A stretch of DNA of 64,000 nt, taken from assembly GCA_951230915.1 (NCBI GenBank), contig OX579636.1, forward strand, positions 30,501,567 through 30,565,566. The letters run 5' to 3'. The translations under genes were made by a program, and so were the position numbers. Numbering within the stretch: position 1 is the first letter of the stretch; each line of letters opens with the position of its first letter. Below, piece after piece: positions 37,538 to 51,105 of the stretch. The notes beneath the pieces are model-generated. The model made no database searches and was not told the DNA's origin. It was given only the letters and a program-made list of their open reading frames with translations. The stretch is from Antitrichia curtipendula. Lineage: Eukaryota; Streptophyta; Bryopsida; Hypnales; Leucodontaceae.

Positions 37538-38941
37538 CTGCACTGTTCAAATTGTCCTACTGATTGGAATAAGTTGTGCAGGAAGAGAATCCTACAAATT
37601 AGGTCTTGTCTCCCTTACACACCTAACTTATACATTGTCAAGTGCGGCAGATATCTTGAGTTTTGTATCCCATGATATTGTCATGCACTGTTTTTTGTTT
37701 TGTTTTTGAAACAAACGAAACGTCATTCACTGTTTGAAGACTCTGTTGTTGTCTTGTGGCTGACAACGGGAAGGAATGGGAGCCATGAAACTCCTCCTCG
37801 CCTTTCTTGTCAGTGCACATTCTCCTGCTCACCTGCCGGCTGCCTGCTTCAGGTAAGGCAGTACGTACTACTGTTAAGCACAATTAATATGGACCTGTAA
37901 ACAAATTTGATTAGCGCTGCAGCCGAGGTCAGTTAACAGAACATGCCTCCACATGAGAATCTTGTGGAAATACTGATACCAATTCTGAACCCTGTGCTTT
38001 TTTCCTGGATTTGCGGGGGAAAGCCACTGCGACTAACTCACAATCGAATTCATCCCATACGATAGTTTGGATGTAAAGACACTTTCACCGACTTCGAGAA
38101 TCGGTTTTCACCCGTTTCAAGGAACCCTTGCGATTAGAAAAGGAGTTGTTGGTCCAGATTTCAAAAAATGTTCTGATAAGTCGATCTTTCCATTTGACCT
38201 TTTTCAAGACTTTAACTTAGAAAAATGAAAACCCCACTGCTCTGCCTCGCTCTGCAATCTGCAATCTCAACTTGCTGTACAGTACTGTACGTTACAAAGT
38301 CCGTCGCTGGCGTCGCAGCTTTGCCTTCTTCCCCCAAATCTGCTGCTGCAGCATTGAATCTTCCATTCTGTAAGTTATGAATGAAATCGAGCGAGCAGAT
38401 CAGCGCCATTGGGAGAGCAAATTCTAAGGAGATAGCCAACCCAGGTGTACGTCGTCCATGAGGTTGCTCAGTCATTCTGTTGAAATTCAAGTTCCTTACA
38501 GTACTTTTTTTATTGTTAAAATTGTTAAAATCAACCCAAGAATACGGTGCTACTGGTGTGCATGAAGGATCACTGGAGAGGTCCTCATGCTTCTGCCATA
38601 TGGCAATCCAGTTGCAGGTGCACTTTGTAAGTTACGTTATTACAGAGATATATGAAGCTGACGGAACCGAAGAAGGATCCCTTAACTTAACTTAATTAAT
38701 TCAGGTTGTTTGTGGCTTGCATCACCCACACTGACTGCCAACAAAATCTGTTCCAACCATTGGTAATATAACTGTTTCTGCAGACAGTCTGCCACTGTGA
38801 ATAATCCCGGGCGTCAGTGTACCTGTATTGGATTTTTGCAGTCCAAAGAAAGCACGGATCGACACGGAACCCGAAACGCTCCGACAGACGCCCATATTCT
38901 CGGTAATAGATGGATGATGAATAGAGTACTACGGAGTACTG
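37538..38941. other. GC-richer island without a recognised gene
   Basis: Short open frames occur on both strands (37461-37709 plus, 37638-37883 minus, 38212-38490 minus) but carry no domain. The palindrome GTACAGTACTGTAC lies at 38277-38290, and a purine/pyrimidine-balanced stretch rich in CTGC and CAGC surrounds it. Confidence 0.35.
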
Positions 38942-39850
38942 ACTTCGTCGAGACTACTGTAGTGTACCCTGTACCGTTGCCACAGTCAAAATAAAAGTAA
39001 AAGTAGTTTTAAAAAAAAATTGAATTTTAAAATAACTTCAAAATTCGTAACTTTCAAATTGGAAAGGTGTGCAAGGGCTTTTAAAAAAATAAAAAATAAT
39101 AATAATAACAACTCCAAAATTCAATATCTTTGACACTGTAAATTAGAACACCACAAAACAAAGCCCTAACACCCCTTTTGGCAAACAACTTTTCAATAGT
39201 ACCAAAAATGTGAATGAAGGATGTATGATCTGATTGAAACAAACGAACAAAACTAACAACAATCTAATTTAAGATGGAGACTAATGTGCCTTGTGCCATT
39301 GCCACCACCAAAATAAAAGTGAAAATAATTTTCTAATTTATAAAACTTTGAAATTGAATAACTTTTACACCGTAGTGGGAGAGGTTGTGTTCTTGGTACA
39401 AATAGAAAGCTTTATGCACAAAGGAGTGCAAGGATTGTTTTGTAGCCTTTGGACATGCTATGTGAAAGTTATGGTTTTTTCATATTAAAAGAGAATCTGA
39501 TCTGTTCTTTTAATTAAAAAAATCCATTACTTTCTTACCATAGGTCTAAACGCCATGAAAGTGGCACAAATAGAATTTTTTTTTGCATGAAGGAGTGTAG
39601 GGATTTTGTTTTATGTTGTTTGGACGTGCGGTGTGAAAGTTATGAATTTTCCAAAATAAAAGATAATTTAATTCAATTTTTGAATCCATTAAATAACTGA
39701 AATTCAATACATTTTACATCATAGGTCCAAATCCAATGAAACAAATTCCGTGCATCCCTATGTGCGGAGAACTTTCTAATGTCGTTGACGGATTCATAAT
39801 TTCTTAGATCTTAGCACATCAAACAAAAAAAAAAACTAATTTAAGGCATA
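38942..39850 (+). repeat. Family F dispersed repeats, copies 4 and 5 in tandem
   Basis: Copy 4 starts near 38942 (AGTGTACCCTGTACCGTTGC) and runs to about 39265 (AACAATCTAATTTAAG). Copy 5 starts at about 39281 (ACTAATGTGCCTTGTGCCAT) and runs to about 39850 (ACTAATTTAAGGCATAG). Each has the CCACnnnCAAAATAAAAGT motif and modules around GTCCAAATnCnATGAAA or its inverse. Direct tandem placement. Confidence 0.7.
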
Positions 39851-42800
39851 GATAAAATATAATTTATTTTTTCTGATCATATTGAAATAAAAACCTTCAT
39901 CTTTAGCAAAGACTTCAGAATACTACTTTTTGAGGTTCAGGACATTGATCTTGCAATCTACTAAGGGGTTCATTCTAAAATTTTGGGAGGATGTACTTGA
40001 ACAAAGGATCTTACTAAAAGATTTTACTTTTGAATTTTAAAAGAATATATATATACTAATATCATAGCCTTGCTTTGGATATGCTTATTTTGAAGCAATT
40101 TTGGATATCACATCAATGTATAACCTTAGGAATAAAAAAATGTAGAACACCTAAAACTCAAAGACAATTCAATCAAAAGTAAATTGAAAGAAATTCACCA
40201 AATGCAATAAAATACTTCCAAGATAAAGACTGAAAAAAACACCAATCACTATCTGAATTAAATTTAAAAAACAAAAAAATGAATTCTTGTGATTAGCTCC
40301 ATTGCAAAAAAAAAAAATAGTGCCTCAAAGGGATTGTAAAACTATACTAGCAATGATGCAACTTGCTGGAATTTATTTTTCTTTAATAATAACAGACCTT
40401 GCCAGCCAAAATTTGACCAACTTTGAACTGCATTTTTTAAAGTTTTTTTTAATTAATTAAAATTTTATGTCATCACTATCAGTTCAAATTGAAGGGCCTT
40501 CTTTAGGCCTCATTCTTCTTGTAATGATAATAAAGACAACACCCAACAATATAAATAATGGCTTTACAAGATTAAAATCCAAGCCATCAATTATGTACTC
40601 AAGCATTAGATGAAAATTAGGGGTTGTAAAGGGCCGCGAGCTCCTAGACTGTTGAGAATGTGGGAACTACACCAAATCAGATAATATTATTTCAATATTT
40701 TTTAAACATTTTTTTGAAAAAAATTATTTTAAGCTATTTTTTAATATTTTAATTACTAAAAAGTAATTGTTTTTAATTATTTTTATTTTTGGGCAATAGT
40801 GGCTGGTTTATAGTGTGAAAAATAAGCCTGAAACGGTCCTCCAATGTAGCTAAAAAACATCAAATGGATTTTCTGCAAATATACTCCAACTTAAATGAGT
40901 GATATCTAGCTAAAACCCAAAATAATTATACTCACTAACAAAATACCAACAAACATTACTATTTATTTTTATTTGCTGATCATGGTTACTAGTTACTAAC
41001 TGGATTGTTGGTTGAAATAGAACTTCCGTATGAAAAGCAATATTAAGAATTGCCTCATCTATCCCTGCCTTAGAAGCATGGCTAGTCGAACTACCTCTGA
41101 TAAACTCTTCATTGACAATGGTTTTTAGATCAATGTCATAATAATAATAAATATTACGTGATTGCAAAAAATATTTTTATTATTTGTTACTTTTATCTAT
41201 TGTTGGCTTTCAATACTATTAGTATTTTTTGTATTGCTAATACTACCCACTTGATTAGTTAGTGAATCTCTATGGACCATTGATTTTTACAAAGATCTTT
41301 TACACTATTGGCACGTGCATGTTTTCTATTGAACAACTTAAAACATACAAACGTGGGATTTCATGTTGTTGTTGCCATTGTGGATGTCATCCATTCACAC
41401 TATATATTAGATTTTTAAGCAAGGATACGGAGTGGGATTTTCATTGGAAATAGTGACATGTACTTTGACATGTAGGAAAATTATAAGGCGGCCTAAAAGT
41501 TCAAGCAAAAAAGGAGTTATGCTTCATAATTATTTGGAAGAAGTGTGGTATTGAACTATTACTTTGGGAAATTATGTCAAACAACAAAGCCAATTTTTAT
41601 GAACTTGTTTAAAATTATTGAAGTACTATTTCAAAAAATCCTCCAATTGAAAGGTTCAAGTGGGTCTAGGGACTAAGATGTTAAAATCTCATTTCCAAAT
41701 TCTTTAGCTTGGGGACTCAAAGTACTCCCAAACCCTAAAAGTAGAAGTGGAACATAAATTCAAAATTTTGTACTAAGTTAACTAAAGAAATGAAAAATTT
41801 ATGAAAAATTTGCATAAGCCATGTCCACCTTTAATATGAATATCAAATCTAAAATTATCCATCTATCAAAAATATCCACTTGGAATTTTCTATATGCAGT
41901 TATATCAAAGACCACCAATTTGTAGATTTCTAACTCCACATTAAAAAGAAATCTAGATCCTGCTTAGGATTGTTTGACTACATGAGAATGTGCAATTACT
42001 AAAAAAAATACAACCCCCCAAAAAATTAATGACTTTTTTTAGCCCACATGATCACTTGGTGTGCCAAGTAAGATTAGGGATTAAAAATAATAAAAATAAA
42101 ATCTCCTTAAATTTACACATCTGCCAAAAGTCAAATGGCCCTCCTCAGTGGCTAGATTTTCTATAATGTCTGAAAGACTATTCGCTTGGAACTCTTTCAA
42201 AGACTACTAGCTTGAAGTTGTTTAACTCCAGTGTACTTTTTTTAATCTTGTAGTTGTCTAATTCTAGTTTACAATTCATCATCTATAATCTTGATGTCTA
42301 AATTCACTATAATTGTCATCATGTTGGAGGTTGTTTAACTCTAATGCACTTGTCATCATCTTGTAGTTTCTAACTCCAATGCACTTTCCATCACCTTATA
42401 GTTGTCTAATTCCAATATACTTATCATTTTCACATGAAAGGGCTAATTTTACTTTTTTACAAAACAATTGTATAATTAAGCAATATATATCATTTGAAGT
42501 TGACATTGTAGTTGTTGTTTTGTGTTTTTACCATATACATTGATGACTTTTGAAATTAAATATAAAATTAGTCTTTGAAGTCTACAACTTGAAATTTGAA
42601 TAAAGTTCCAATATTTGTAGGAAAAAACTTGCTTGGAATTCATCATTTTTTGAATCATTTGATGCATTGCACAATTTCTAGCATTCTTTTTATCTACAAG
42701 AAGTTGAAGATCTAAAACAACATTAATTTATTCAAAATTGCATGCTTTAAATTATTGTTTTTGGATCCTATGGGATTGAAAGAATAAACTATATAGATAT

Positions 42801-44192
42801 GAAGTCTATAACCACATAGTTAATCCTTACATGACTTCCCAACCCCTTGAGCATTGTTCCATGAGAATCTTTGTTATCCTACTTGCTTGCCAAATGGAAC
42901 CATTATTAAGCGCACTTATTCACTTCCGCTTTGCGTGAAAAATCCAATGCTTGTAGTTGTTTGACAAATTATAAACTTATAAGAGTGATGAGGCTAATCA
43001 GAAGATGCCTTGATTGTTTCTTTGACAACCTGCATAAGCAGACTATACATTGTGATCTTTTGCATTGTCTCCAAAGTTGCTTGTTGCAAGGTTTTGTTGA
43101 TAGAGAAATAATATATTGGCATGAATAAAGGAAATTTGTACTATTTATGGGTACTATCCCTCATTTTCCATTCAAATTGCTCAGTTTGACTAATTGGAGT
43201 TTATTTGCTAGAACACCCAAAGCCTAATTGCCCTTCATCCAAGTTTAGAGTATTATTCTTAGATTTGTCCCATGGAGAAGAAAATTTTCCTTTAAGCACG
43301 TTAGTAGAAATATGGGTCATCTAGACTTGAGAAACATGCCCCTTAAAGACCCACAACTAGTCAAGTTGGTCATGTGGATCTTCTCATAGATCCTTTCTCT
43401 AGTCTATGCAATCCATGTTTCTACTATTGGCGTTAAATTTTAGAATCCATCACTCAGTACTCTTCATTTTGTCCCATGCACATAAATGAGAGATATAGAG
43501 AGAGAGGTGAAATCAAATATTTTCAAAATTTCAATGTTTTTTGTTATATTTTAAAATTAATGTGATTCTTTTTAATTGGAAAATTCACGCAAATTACAAA
43601 ATATTCTTAAAAACATAATAATTTCATCAAGTTTATATATTATAATCTATAATTAGATAGTGAAAAACAAATTTCAGTATCATTTTGCTTATATATGGGT
43701 GTTTATTGACCCTCAACTTCAAATTGCAATAAAACGCTCATTTTAAGAATTTTTTCAGAGTTTTCAAGTGGAATGGAAACTAAATTTGTAAAGATTTATA
43801 ACTAATTAGTTTTTATTCAAAATCAAAATTTATTGTTTCAAAATGTTAAAATCAAAATTTAAGAACAAACAATCACATGTGCCAAAATGCATTATACCAA
43901 TACATCATTCTTTTCCTACAATATTTTATATTAAATTAGAAAATAACTATAAAAGTCATAGTGAATGCAAGGCAGTCAACCAGTTTTTTTGTTTCCTAGT
44001 TTAGAGATGGACACTTTCAAGATTTTCAAAAACTCATGAACAAAAATTAGAAACCAATTTTTGTGTAAAATTAGTTTGACATGGTTTGAGAATGTCGAGA
44101 TTAAGCTAAATCCCCAAAAATTTCATGAAGTGGTGACTACATTCTTGCAAATATATTAGACTATTTTTAAACAGTACACTTCTTTGTGCATC
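39851..44192. other. AT-rich spacer, 4.3 kb
   Basis: No gene is recognised. The minus-strand frame 40910-41167 is open for 85 codons but AT-rich and motif-free. A repeated CTAATTCCAATGCACTT-type phrase recurs loosely through 42180-42440. Confidence 0.4.
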
Positions 44193-45117
44193 TTAACCCC
44201 TAAAACCCCGAGGCCTTTTCTCCATCAAAACACACTCAAAACTGCCACTTCTATTGCAAAGAGCAAAAAAATATAAAAATTGTTATTTTTTGCATATGAA
44301 AAACTGTAGGATCTTATACTAGACTAGTATGAGAATGTGTGCAATAAATTTTAGAAACTTTGAACAAATAGATTGCAAGATATTTGCATTCAAAGTGAAG
44401 AAAACAAGTTTTTTTGCACCTTGCTTGACTAGATTTTTGGGCTTTGAACCTATTTAACTTAAATTTTTTGTATTGTTGATTTTCATTTTCTAAATTTATA
44501 TGTTGAATACTTCAGTTGAGAATCTAGGAAAAAAAATTCAAGAAAAAAACACTAAACTTTTACTCATTAAAAATTTGTTAAGTAGAAGTAAGTTCAAGAT
44601 TGAAGGAATAACTAAATTGTTAATAGCTCTAAGACAAAATTGAAATACCATAATCCCAACAATGAGATTGTTCTAGCAAGCAAATTCAACCTTGTCTAAC
44701 AATTTTTTTCTGAAAATTGTAAAAATTGCATTTAAAAATGAATCCTAAAAGTTATTTTTTCAAGAAGATGCTTAGATTGCCCGAAAAACTAAGATTGTCC
44801 ATAACTTTTTCATTATTAGTCCAAATAGAATGAATCAAAGCTTCAAATGTAGAAAAAAAGACATAGATTTTGAAAAAAATATTTAAGAAATTTATTTTGA
44901 CTTTTTGTGATTTTTTTGTGCTGCCCGCCAAACTCTATTTTTGGCATAACTTTTTCTCTCGGGCACCAATTGAAATAAAAATTATATATCCACAAAGCTC
45001 CCGCAAAACCGCACAACCTCAAAAAATCCCAAGACAATTCTCTACAAATTGAGGTCACAAGAACCTACCTGGACCCAAATTGTCCCCCGGGGGGACAAAC
45101 GGGGTTTTAGGGGTTAA
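44193..45117. mobile_element. Family A TTAA-bounded MITE, copy 3, reference copy (925 bp)
   Basis: It starts TTAACCCCTAAAACCCCG and ends CGGGGTTTTAGGGGTTAA, an 18-base perfect inverted repeat including TTAA. It is the longest intact copy. The interior holds all blocks found in fragments elsewhere: CACTCAAAACTGCCACTTCT near the left end, TGCACCTTGCTTGACTAG, GATTGAAGGAATAACTAAAT, ATGCTTAGATTGCCCGAAAA, and GACCCAAATTGTCCCCCGGG near the right end. There is no open frame that could encode a transposase. Confidence 0.92.
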
Positions 45118-45784
45118 ATTCCATGAAAAAAAAAGTTTGTAGATGGAATTTAGAGGTATAACTTTTTCATATAATCAAACATGTGAAAGTAAACAATCTC
45201 CCCTCAATTTATTTTTCTTAAATTTGTCATTTTTTACTATATTGGTATTGGTTTATAGTTTATTTCAATTATTTATCTACTTTTAAGAAAAAATTTCAGG
45301 GAACTTTCTTAGGAATGTGCTTGAGGATGAAATTTGAATGTGAAAATTTTCATAAATTTTGATATCTGAAACAAATTATGGGCAATATTTACAATCAAAG
45401 TTTAGAAATTGGTTGAACTATTAATAAAATGAATTTTTGAAGTTCAAAATCTTCATGAAAGAATAATTGTGATCATATGAAATTGAACTCTATGATTTAT
45501 CTATAGATGTTTTTTACACATGGTTAAAATAAAATTTCATTATACTAGAATGGTATTTAATTTTAAAATGAGTTTTGAACAAAATGCATAATGTACATAA
45601 AATGCACTAGAATCTTTATTAAGAATTGGTTGATCAATCCTCGCATTTGCCCGCCTATTCAATTAGTGTGAGAGTTTGAATATCATGAGTCCCTTTATAC
45701 TAATTTGGATGAATAATAGATGAATAATGACCTTACCAAATGAATGTAAATATTTGAATGAATGTTAATTAAAGTTGGATAAAT
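45118..45784. other. AT-rich spacer
   Basis: No feature is recognised. Confidence 0.4.
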
Positions 45785-46135
45785 CCATACCTTAAATTAG
45801 GTTGTTTGTTTGTTATGGTGATTCTGGATCATGTGTCCTTCTATTGCGTTCTTAGTACGTCCTCGATGAGGAGGGGTGCATGGGCTTTGTTTCATAGTGT
45901 TTTGATTCATGGAAGAAAAAATATTGCATTTCAAATTTTTATAAATTAAAAAATTAGAAAATAAAATTTACTTTTATTGTAGATGTAGCAATGATACAAG
46001 GCACGCAAATTTTATTTTGTGGTGTTTGGACCTATGGTGTGGAAGTTATGGATTTTTCAGTTATTTTTGGTTTTTTAAATTGAATTTTTATTTATTGTTA
46101 TTTTGGTTGTGGCAATGGCACAAGGCACATTAGTA
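45785..46135 (-). repeat. Family F dispersed repeat, copy 6
   Basis: On the minus strand it starts ACTAATGTGCCTTGTGCCAT near 46135 and ends with the AACAAACAAACAACCTAATT string near 45790. Confidence 0.7.
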
Positions 46136-47119
46136 TACATAAAAGTTGGATGACAATCTCATTATTTGAGATAGTACGGAAGTAATATAGACAGCATAAT
46201 ATTGATTATTTCTAAAATAATGTGAACTTTCATATTAGTGTAACTTTTAAATTCCTATAATTTTCAAATTAGATCAAGTTATTACTAACACTATGGGGGG
46301 GCAATAATAATAATAACTTGTATACCATGATTTGCTAGGTTATTAGTGAGGAAGGAAAATTAACTTCATATCCAAAATTGGTGTTATCATTTGGGGGGGG
46401 GGGGGGGGGGATTTTTAAATTGATAAAATATAGTAATATTTGAACAGTTACTAATTTGGAGGAGAGTAACTTTGATAAAATTAGTATCACATGCACTAGT
46501 GGGTGAAAGCATGCTACGGCCTACCACTTTTGATTTAACGGTGTCACACTTGAGGAATTTATTTATTTTAAGTGTACATAAATGAGGATAAATGCATACA
46601 TAAATTTGGTGTGATGATAGACATTACAAATGTATTCTAGGGTCCAAGCGCATTTTTCAATTTGTACTCAATATCTAGTTTTATTCACTAATATACATGT
46701 TTTAGTTTTTATTTTCTTTTCTTATTTTAAATATAAATTTTAATATTTGAACTGGTTGGAAGAAGAAACTAGCACAATTTTACAAGTGGACCTAATTTTC
46801 TTATTATTTAATTCCTTCTACAAGATATATTGTGGAATTAAACAATAAAATGAGTTAAACAATATAATAAATAAAAACAAACAAAATTATTAAAAAATTA
46901 ACTTGAAGACAAATTTAAAAATATAAAAATTTGGCTCACCTATAGAATCTTGTTAGCTTTCTTCACCAAGAATCCAAAGTGTTAAAAAATGTATATACAT
47001 TTTTTTATTGAATGTGCCAGAGCAAGTAGATTGTACCATGCTTTCCCCCCACTAAAACAAATTAGTATCATATAACTTGAATTCTATGGAACAGGGGGAG
47101 TTAATGTATCCAGAGAGAG
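46136..47119. other. AT-rich spacer with a G18 homopolymer
   Basis: A run of 18 G lies at 46393-46410. No gene is recognised. Confidence 0.5.
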
Positions 47120-47698
47120 TTAACGCCTAAATTCCCAAGGGTATTTTTGTCCAAAAACACTCAGAACTACCACTTTTGTTGCATTCGCCCAAGAAAACCA
47201 AATAATTTTTTTTTGAATCTAACTATAGGATCTTGTATCGTATTGTACTTTTTTGAGACTATATAGTAAAAAATTCATCAAATTTAATAGTAGGGATTGG
47301 GAAACATTAGCATTCAAAGTTGAACAAAAAGTTTTTTTTCAAGAAGATGCTTAGATTGCCCAAGAAACAAGATTGGCCATAATTTTCTCATCCCTAGTCC
47401 AAATAGAATAAATCAAAGCTTCACATGTAGAAAAAAACATAATATTTTGCGAAAAAATGTAGAAACTATTGTTTTGACTTTTTGTGATTTCTTTTTGTGT
47501 TGCCCATGTACCTCTATTTTTGGTTTATTATGCCATAACTTTTGTTCCCAAGCACCAATAAAATTATATATTCATGGTTCTCTCGCAAACTACACAACAT
47601 CAAAAAAATTCAAAAAGATTCCTTACAAATTAAGACAATAGGAAGCTACCCGGACCCAAATTGTCCTCCGAGGGGACAAACGGTTCTTTAGGGGTTAA
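47120..47698. mobile_element. Family A TTAA-bounded MITE, copy 4 (579 bp)
   Basis: It starts TTAACGCCTAAATTCCCAAG and ends CTTTAGGGGTTAA, so the ends are diverged inverted repeats with TTAA on both outer edges. Internal order is the same as the copy at 21053. Confidence 0.8.
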
Positions 47699-47859
47699 AG
47701 AAGTTGAAGAATACCATACCCATCTCCAAAGGTGAGAACAAGATTCTTCAATGAGTTGGGGAAGGATCTTTGGTTTTCTATTCCTCTCCTTTTACATGCA
47801 TTTCTTCAACAAGTTCTAGAAATGCAAGCTCCTTACTGTGACTCCCTCTAATACCATCC

Positions 47860-49089
47860 TTACCTTAGTTCCAAAGTCCATGTGCGGAACTCTTGGTATT
47901 TTGGGTAGGTACGTGTAATTCAATTTTTGCCATGATTTTTTGGAACTTTTTTTGAAGATAAGAACCAAGATAAGCTATATATATATATTGTTTTAAATTT
48001 TTTTCAATCCATGCTTGCTGAGGAACAAAAGTTATGTCATTGTAAGTCTAAAAAGCAACCCAAGGGGAAGCCCACAAAAAATCACAAAAATTTGAATTTT
48101 TTTTCTCAAAGATTACATTTTTATCTACATCTGAAGCTTTGATTCAATTTGTTTGAACTAGTGATGAGAAATTTATAGACAATTTTGATTTTGGGGCAAT
48201 TTAAGCACCATCTTGAAAAAATAACTTATAGAATGCATTTTTGAATGCAATTTTTCAAAGTTTTCAAATTGTTAGACATGGTTAATTTTTATTGTTAGAA
48301 CAATCTCACCCATTAGATGGTTTTGGGGGGGGTCTAGAGGGCCGTTTCGGGCCTGTTCCTGGCGCTGTTCCCCCGGCAGCAAAAGAACGGCTGCTCGCAG
48401 AAAAAGAAAATTTAAAAAAAAATTAAAAAAATCTTAAAATCTTAAAATCTTAAAATGGAAAAACAAGATGAACAATTTTTTTTTTTTTTTTTAATATTTT
48501 TTGTATGACGTGGCAGTCGCTGTGCCATGTCACGCAGCTGCTGCGGCGCAGTTCCAGACAGCTTCAGACTCTGGGAACCCTAGGGAACTCGCAGCCCTCC
48601 ACAGGGGTTGAAAAACATGTAATGATTGGGATTATTGTATTTCAATTCCATCTTCAAGCTACTAACGGTTTAGTTTCTCTTTCAAATTTGAACGTACATC
48701 TATTTAACAATTTTATTAATGAGTGAAAATTAAGTAGTTTTTTGTTGAATTTTTTTCCCTTAGATTTACAACTCAATTATTCACCACAAAAATTATAAAA
48801 TCAAAATTAATAGTGCAAATTTTTTAAGTTAAGAAGATATAAAGTCAAAGAATCTAGCCAATCAAGGTGTAAAAACTTGTTTTTTTCACTTAAAATGCAC
48901 ATATCTTGCAATCTACGCGCTCAAAGTTTCTGAAATTTCTTCCACGCATTTTTATACTAGTCTAGTGCAATATCCTATGGTTAGATATGTAGGAAAAAAT
49001 AGTTTTAAAAGTTTTTTACTCTATGCAATAGAAATGGCATTTTTGATTGTTTTTTGATGAAAAAAAGGCCTTGGGACTTAAGGAGTTAA
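47860..49089. mobile_element. Family A element, reverse orientation, interrupted by a family B MITE
   Basis: The right-end side (47865 onward: AGTTCCAAAGTCC, then GGAACTCTTGGTATTTTGGG) matches 31530-31570. The left end in reverse complement is TTAACTCCTTAAGTCCCAAG, matching 54230. The 48311-48624 segment is absent from the other copies and is a nested B element. Confidence 0.75.
48311..48624. mobile_element. Family B MITE, copy 1, nested in a family A element (314 bp)
   Basis: It starts CATTAGATGGTTTTGGGG, and the reverse complement of its end is CATTACATGTTTTTC. The host sequence (CAATCTCACC / ATTGGGATTATTG) rejoins exactly as in the uninterrupted copies at 31.9-32.0 and 44.6 kb, so both edges are well defined. 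Inside are a TCTAGAGGGCCGTTTCGGGC motif, three tandem AATCTTAA units and a TGACGTGGCA/TGCCATGTCA hairpin (48507-48533). Confidence 0.88.
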
Positions 49090-49094
49090 GTTAA

Positions 49095-49182
49095 GTTGTT
49101 ATGGATTTTTGAGTTGTTTTTTAATTAAATAATTATTTTATTTAAAAAAAATTGTGGCACTGGCATAGGCCACAATAGTTGA
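49095..49182 (-). repeat. Family F dispersed repeat, copy 7 (end only)
   Basis: Minus-strand start ACTATTGTGGCCTATGCCAG with the reduced CACAATTTTT motif after it. Confidence 0.55.
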
Positions 49183-49241
49183 TCCCTTAAAGTACTTAGT
49201 TTTTTTGTTTGTTAAAGAGAGATCTCCTAGCCCGTGCATCT

Positions 49242-49520
49242 GGCCGGGGTGAATTGGCCTCCTCACTCGTCCTACCAAAGTCCATCCATGGGTGCGTATA
49301 AAAAAAAGCGCCCTATTTTGTGCCGTGTAAAATCTACTTTCTACAACTCCCCCCCCCCCCACCCCCCCCCCCCCCCCCCTCCCCTCCCGCCCACCTAGCT
49401 AATTTGGGGCCTCTGATTGCAAATATGAATTTAGAATTTGCAAAAAAATTCATGCATGGAAAATAAAAAACTTCAGGGTTTTCCCAGGGGGATGAGCATG
49501 GGGGTCAATTTACCTTGGCC
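49242..49520. mobile_element. Family H MITE, copy 2 (279 bp)
   Basis: The ends are GGCCGGGGTGAATTGGCC and, in reverse complement, GGCCAAGGTAAATTGACC. The interior CCTCTGATTGCAAATATGAA matches 18570-18589. A long C run (49349-49379) replaces the shorter C runs of copy 1. Flanking GTGCATCT and ATACATCC may be a worn target duplication. Confidence 0.7.
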
Positions 49521-51105
49521 ATACATCCATCAGTCACATTTTGGTACCATTGAAAATTTCTCAACGAGGAAGGATACGGTAACAGGCTCTGAAATTGTAC
49601 AAGTTTTAAAACCACCCACATCCTTAAATATACACTATGTGTACATGTTGCTTTTTCATAGCCTTCAGCAATTTATAAATAGTATACATTTTAGGTGGTG
49701 GGCGATTTTAGAGCCCTATGCCATTTCAACTTCAAAATTTTGTAACTAATTCCAAAAAGCTCTAAAAAGTATGAAACGACTTGGGTCTGATGCCAATTCC
49801 ACTCGTCTTTCAAGAAAAGTTTACTGAAAATTATTTCAAGAAGCTTCGCCTCCCCAAATTCAGATTCAGCTCTTAAGCTTAGGTGGGCGATTCCTGCGAT
49901 TCCTGGCCTTGTTACCTTACATAGGCTTTTGTTTCGTGGAGTGAGGGCGTACGGTGAGAGCCCTCGTTGACCAGGAGTCCCCCCTCCCTGGACCCTGGCT
50001 CCTTGGCTCCTCCAACCCTTCCAGGGTTCCCCAAGGCATGTGTCCAGGCAAGTTCCCCACCGTCTCTCTCGGTACTTGGCAGTTAGTTGGGCGTTGCCAG
50101 GTGCCCTCCAAGGATACGGCTCGGCAGTTAGTCGAACTCATCTCATCAATATGACCAGAAAATTCTCCCCATTTAGAACTAACTTATGGGTAGGGTTGTT
50201 TCTTTATCTTTAAACAAATGAAACGACTTGGTCGGTTTTTGGATGAGACCCCTGAGGTAAACCCCTCCTAACCTAACTAACCTAACCCCTCCTACCCTGG
50301 CTAGCAGGGACTACGTTTTATTTTTGGTCCAAGTGGGCAGCTGTCACGTGCAGAGCCCTCTGCCCCCATCCCCTCACCAAGCGTGCACGGCAATATTAAC
50401 AACTACCCAACAAAAGAAACTTCCGTCGGCTGCCCCTCCTGCCCGGGGACGAATTAATAAAAGGGCAGTTAGGGCACAGGGCACCCTTCAGGAGGGGGAA
50501 GAGAGGCCCAGAACGGGAGGGGGCAACCAGGCAACCCCCCTGAAATGGAACTGCTGAAGTCTGTCTTTTCCTGATTGTAAGCCTCCTTAGTTGGGGCGCA
50601 GGGGACACCTCCATGCCAGCTTTCTGCAACTCTCTTTTGTTTGCACTCTGCCAAAAAAGAAAAAGAGGGTCAAAAAATGGGCAGGACGGGGGGTTGGGGC
50701 TCCTTCTTTACAGCGCCTCACTCCAGTATAGCAATAAGCGTCCTGGTCCATCCCTTTCCTTGCTGTTCCCGAGAGTTTAAAAATATAAAAAAAATAAAAT
50801 TGGATTGAAACCCACCCCAAATTAACCAACCTGGTTTGTGAACCCCTCCGGGGTCTTCAGTGCGAGCCAGTGAGCCTCCTCCTGAATGGCATTCTGGGGG
50901 AATTCATGATTTCGCCATGTGGAGCAGCAGCCAGTGGAGAATAGCACTCCAGTGCGGACATGCTTGCCTATTTGCAGCCCTTTCGGTTGAGGTGCCTGCT
51001 TGGACGGTGGGACCGCAGGGAATGGGGAACTGCAAAAAAGGAGTGTTGAGGGGCATTACTCGGTCTATTTCGGTCTCATGGAAGGACAGGCCATCAAAAC
51101 GGCTT

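Noticed and set aside
44193..44210. TTAACCCCTAAAACCCCG as a telomere-derived sequence
   Set aside because: It resembles plant CCCTAAA, but it is not tandem and is matched by an inverted copy at the other end, so it is a TIR.
46393..46410. G18 run as a biological feature
   Set aside because: It could be real, but homopolymers of this length are often assembly or sequencing artefacts; kept only as part of a spacer.
50268..50287. Possible interstitial telomere repeat (CCTAAC strings)
   Set aside because: Only four irregular units and no perfect CCCTAAA or CCCTAA array.
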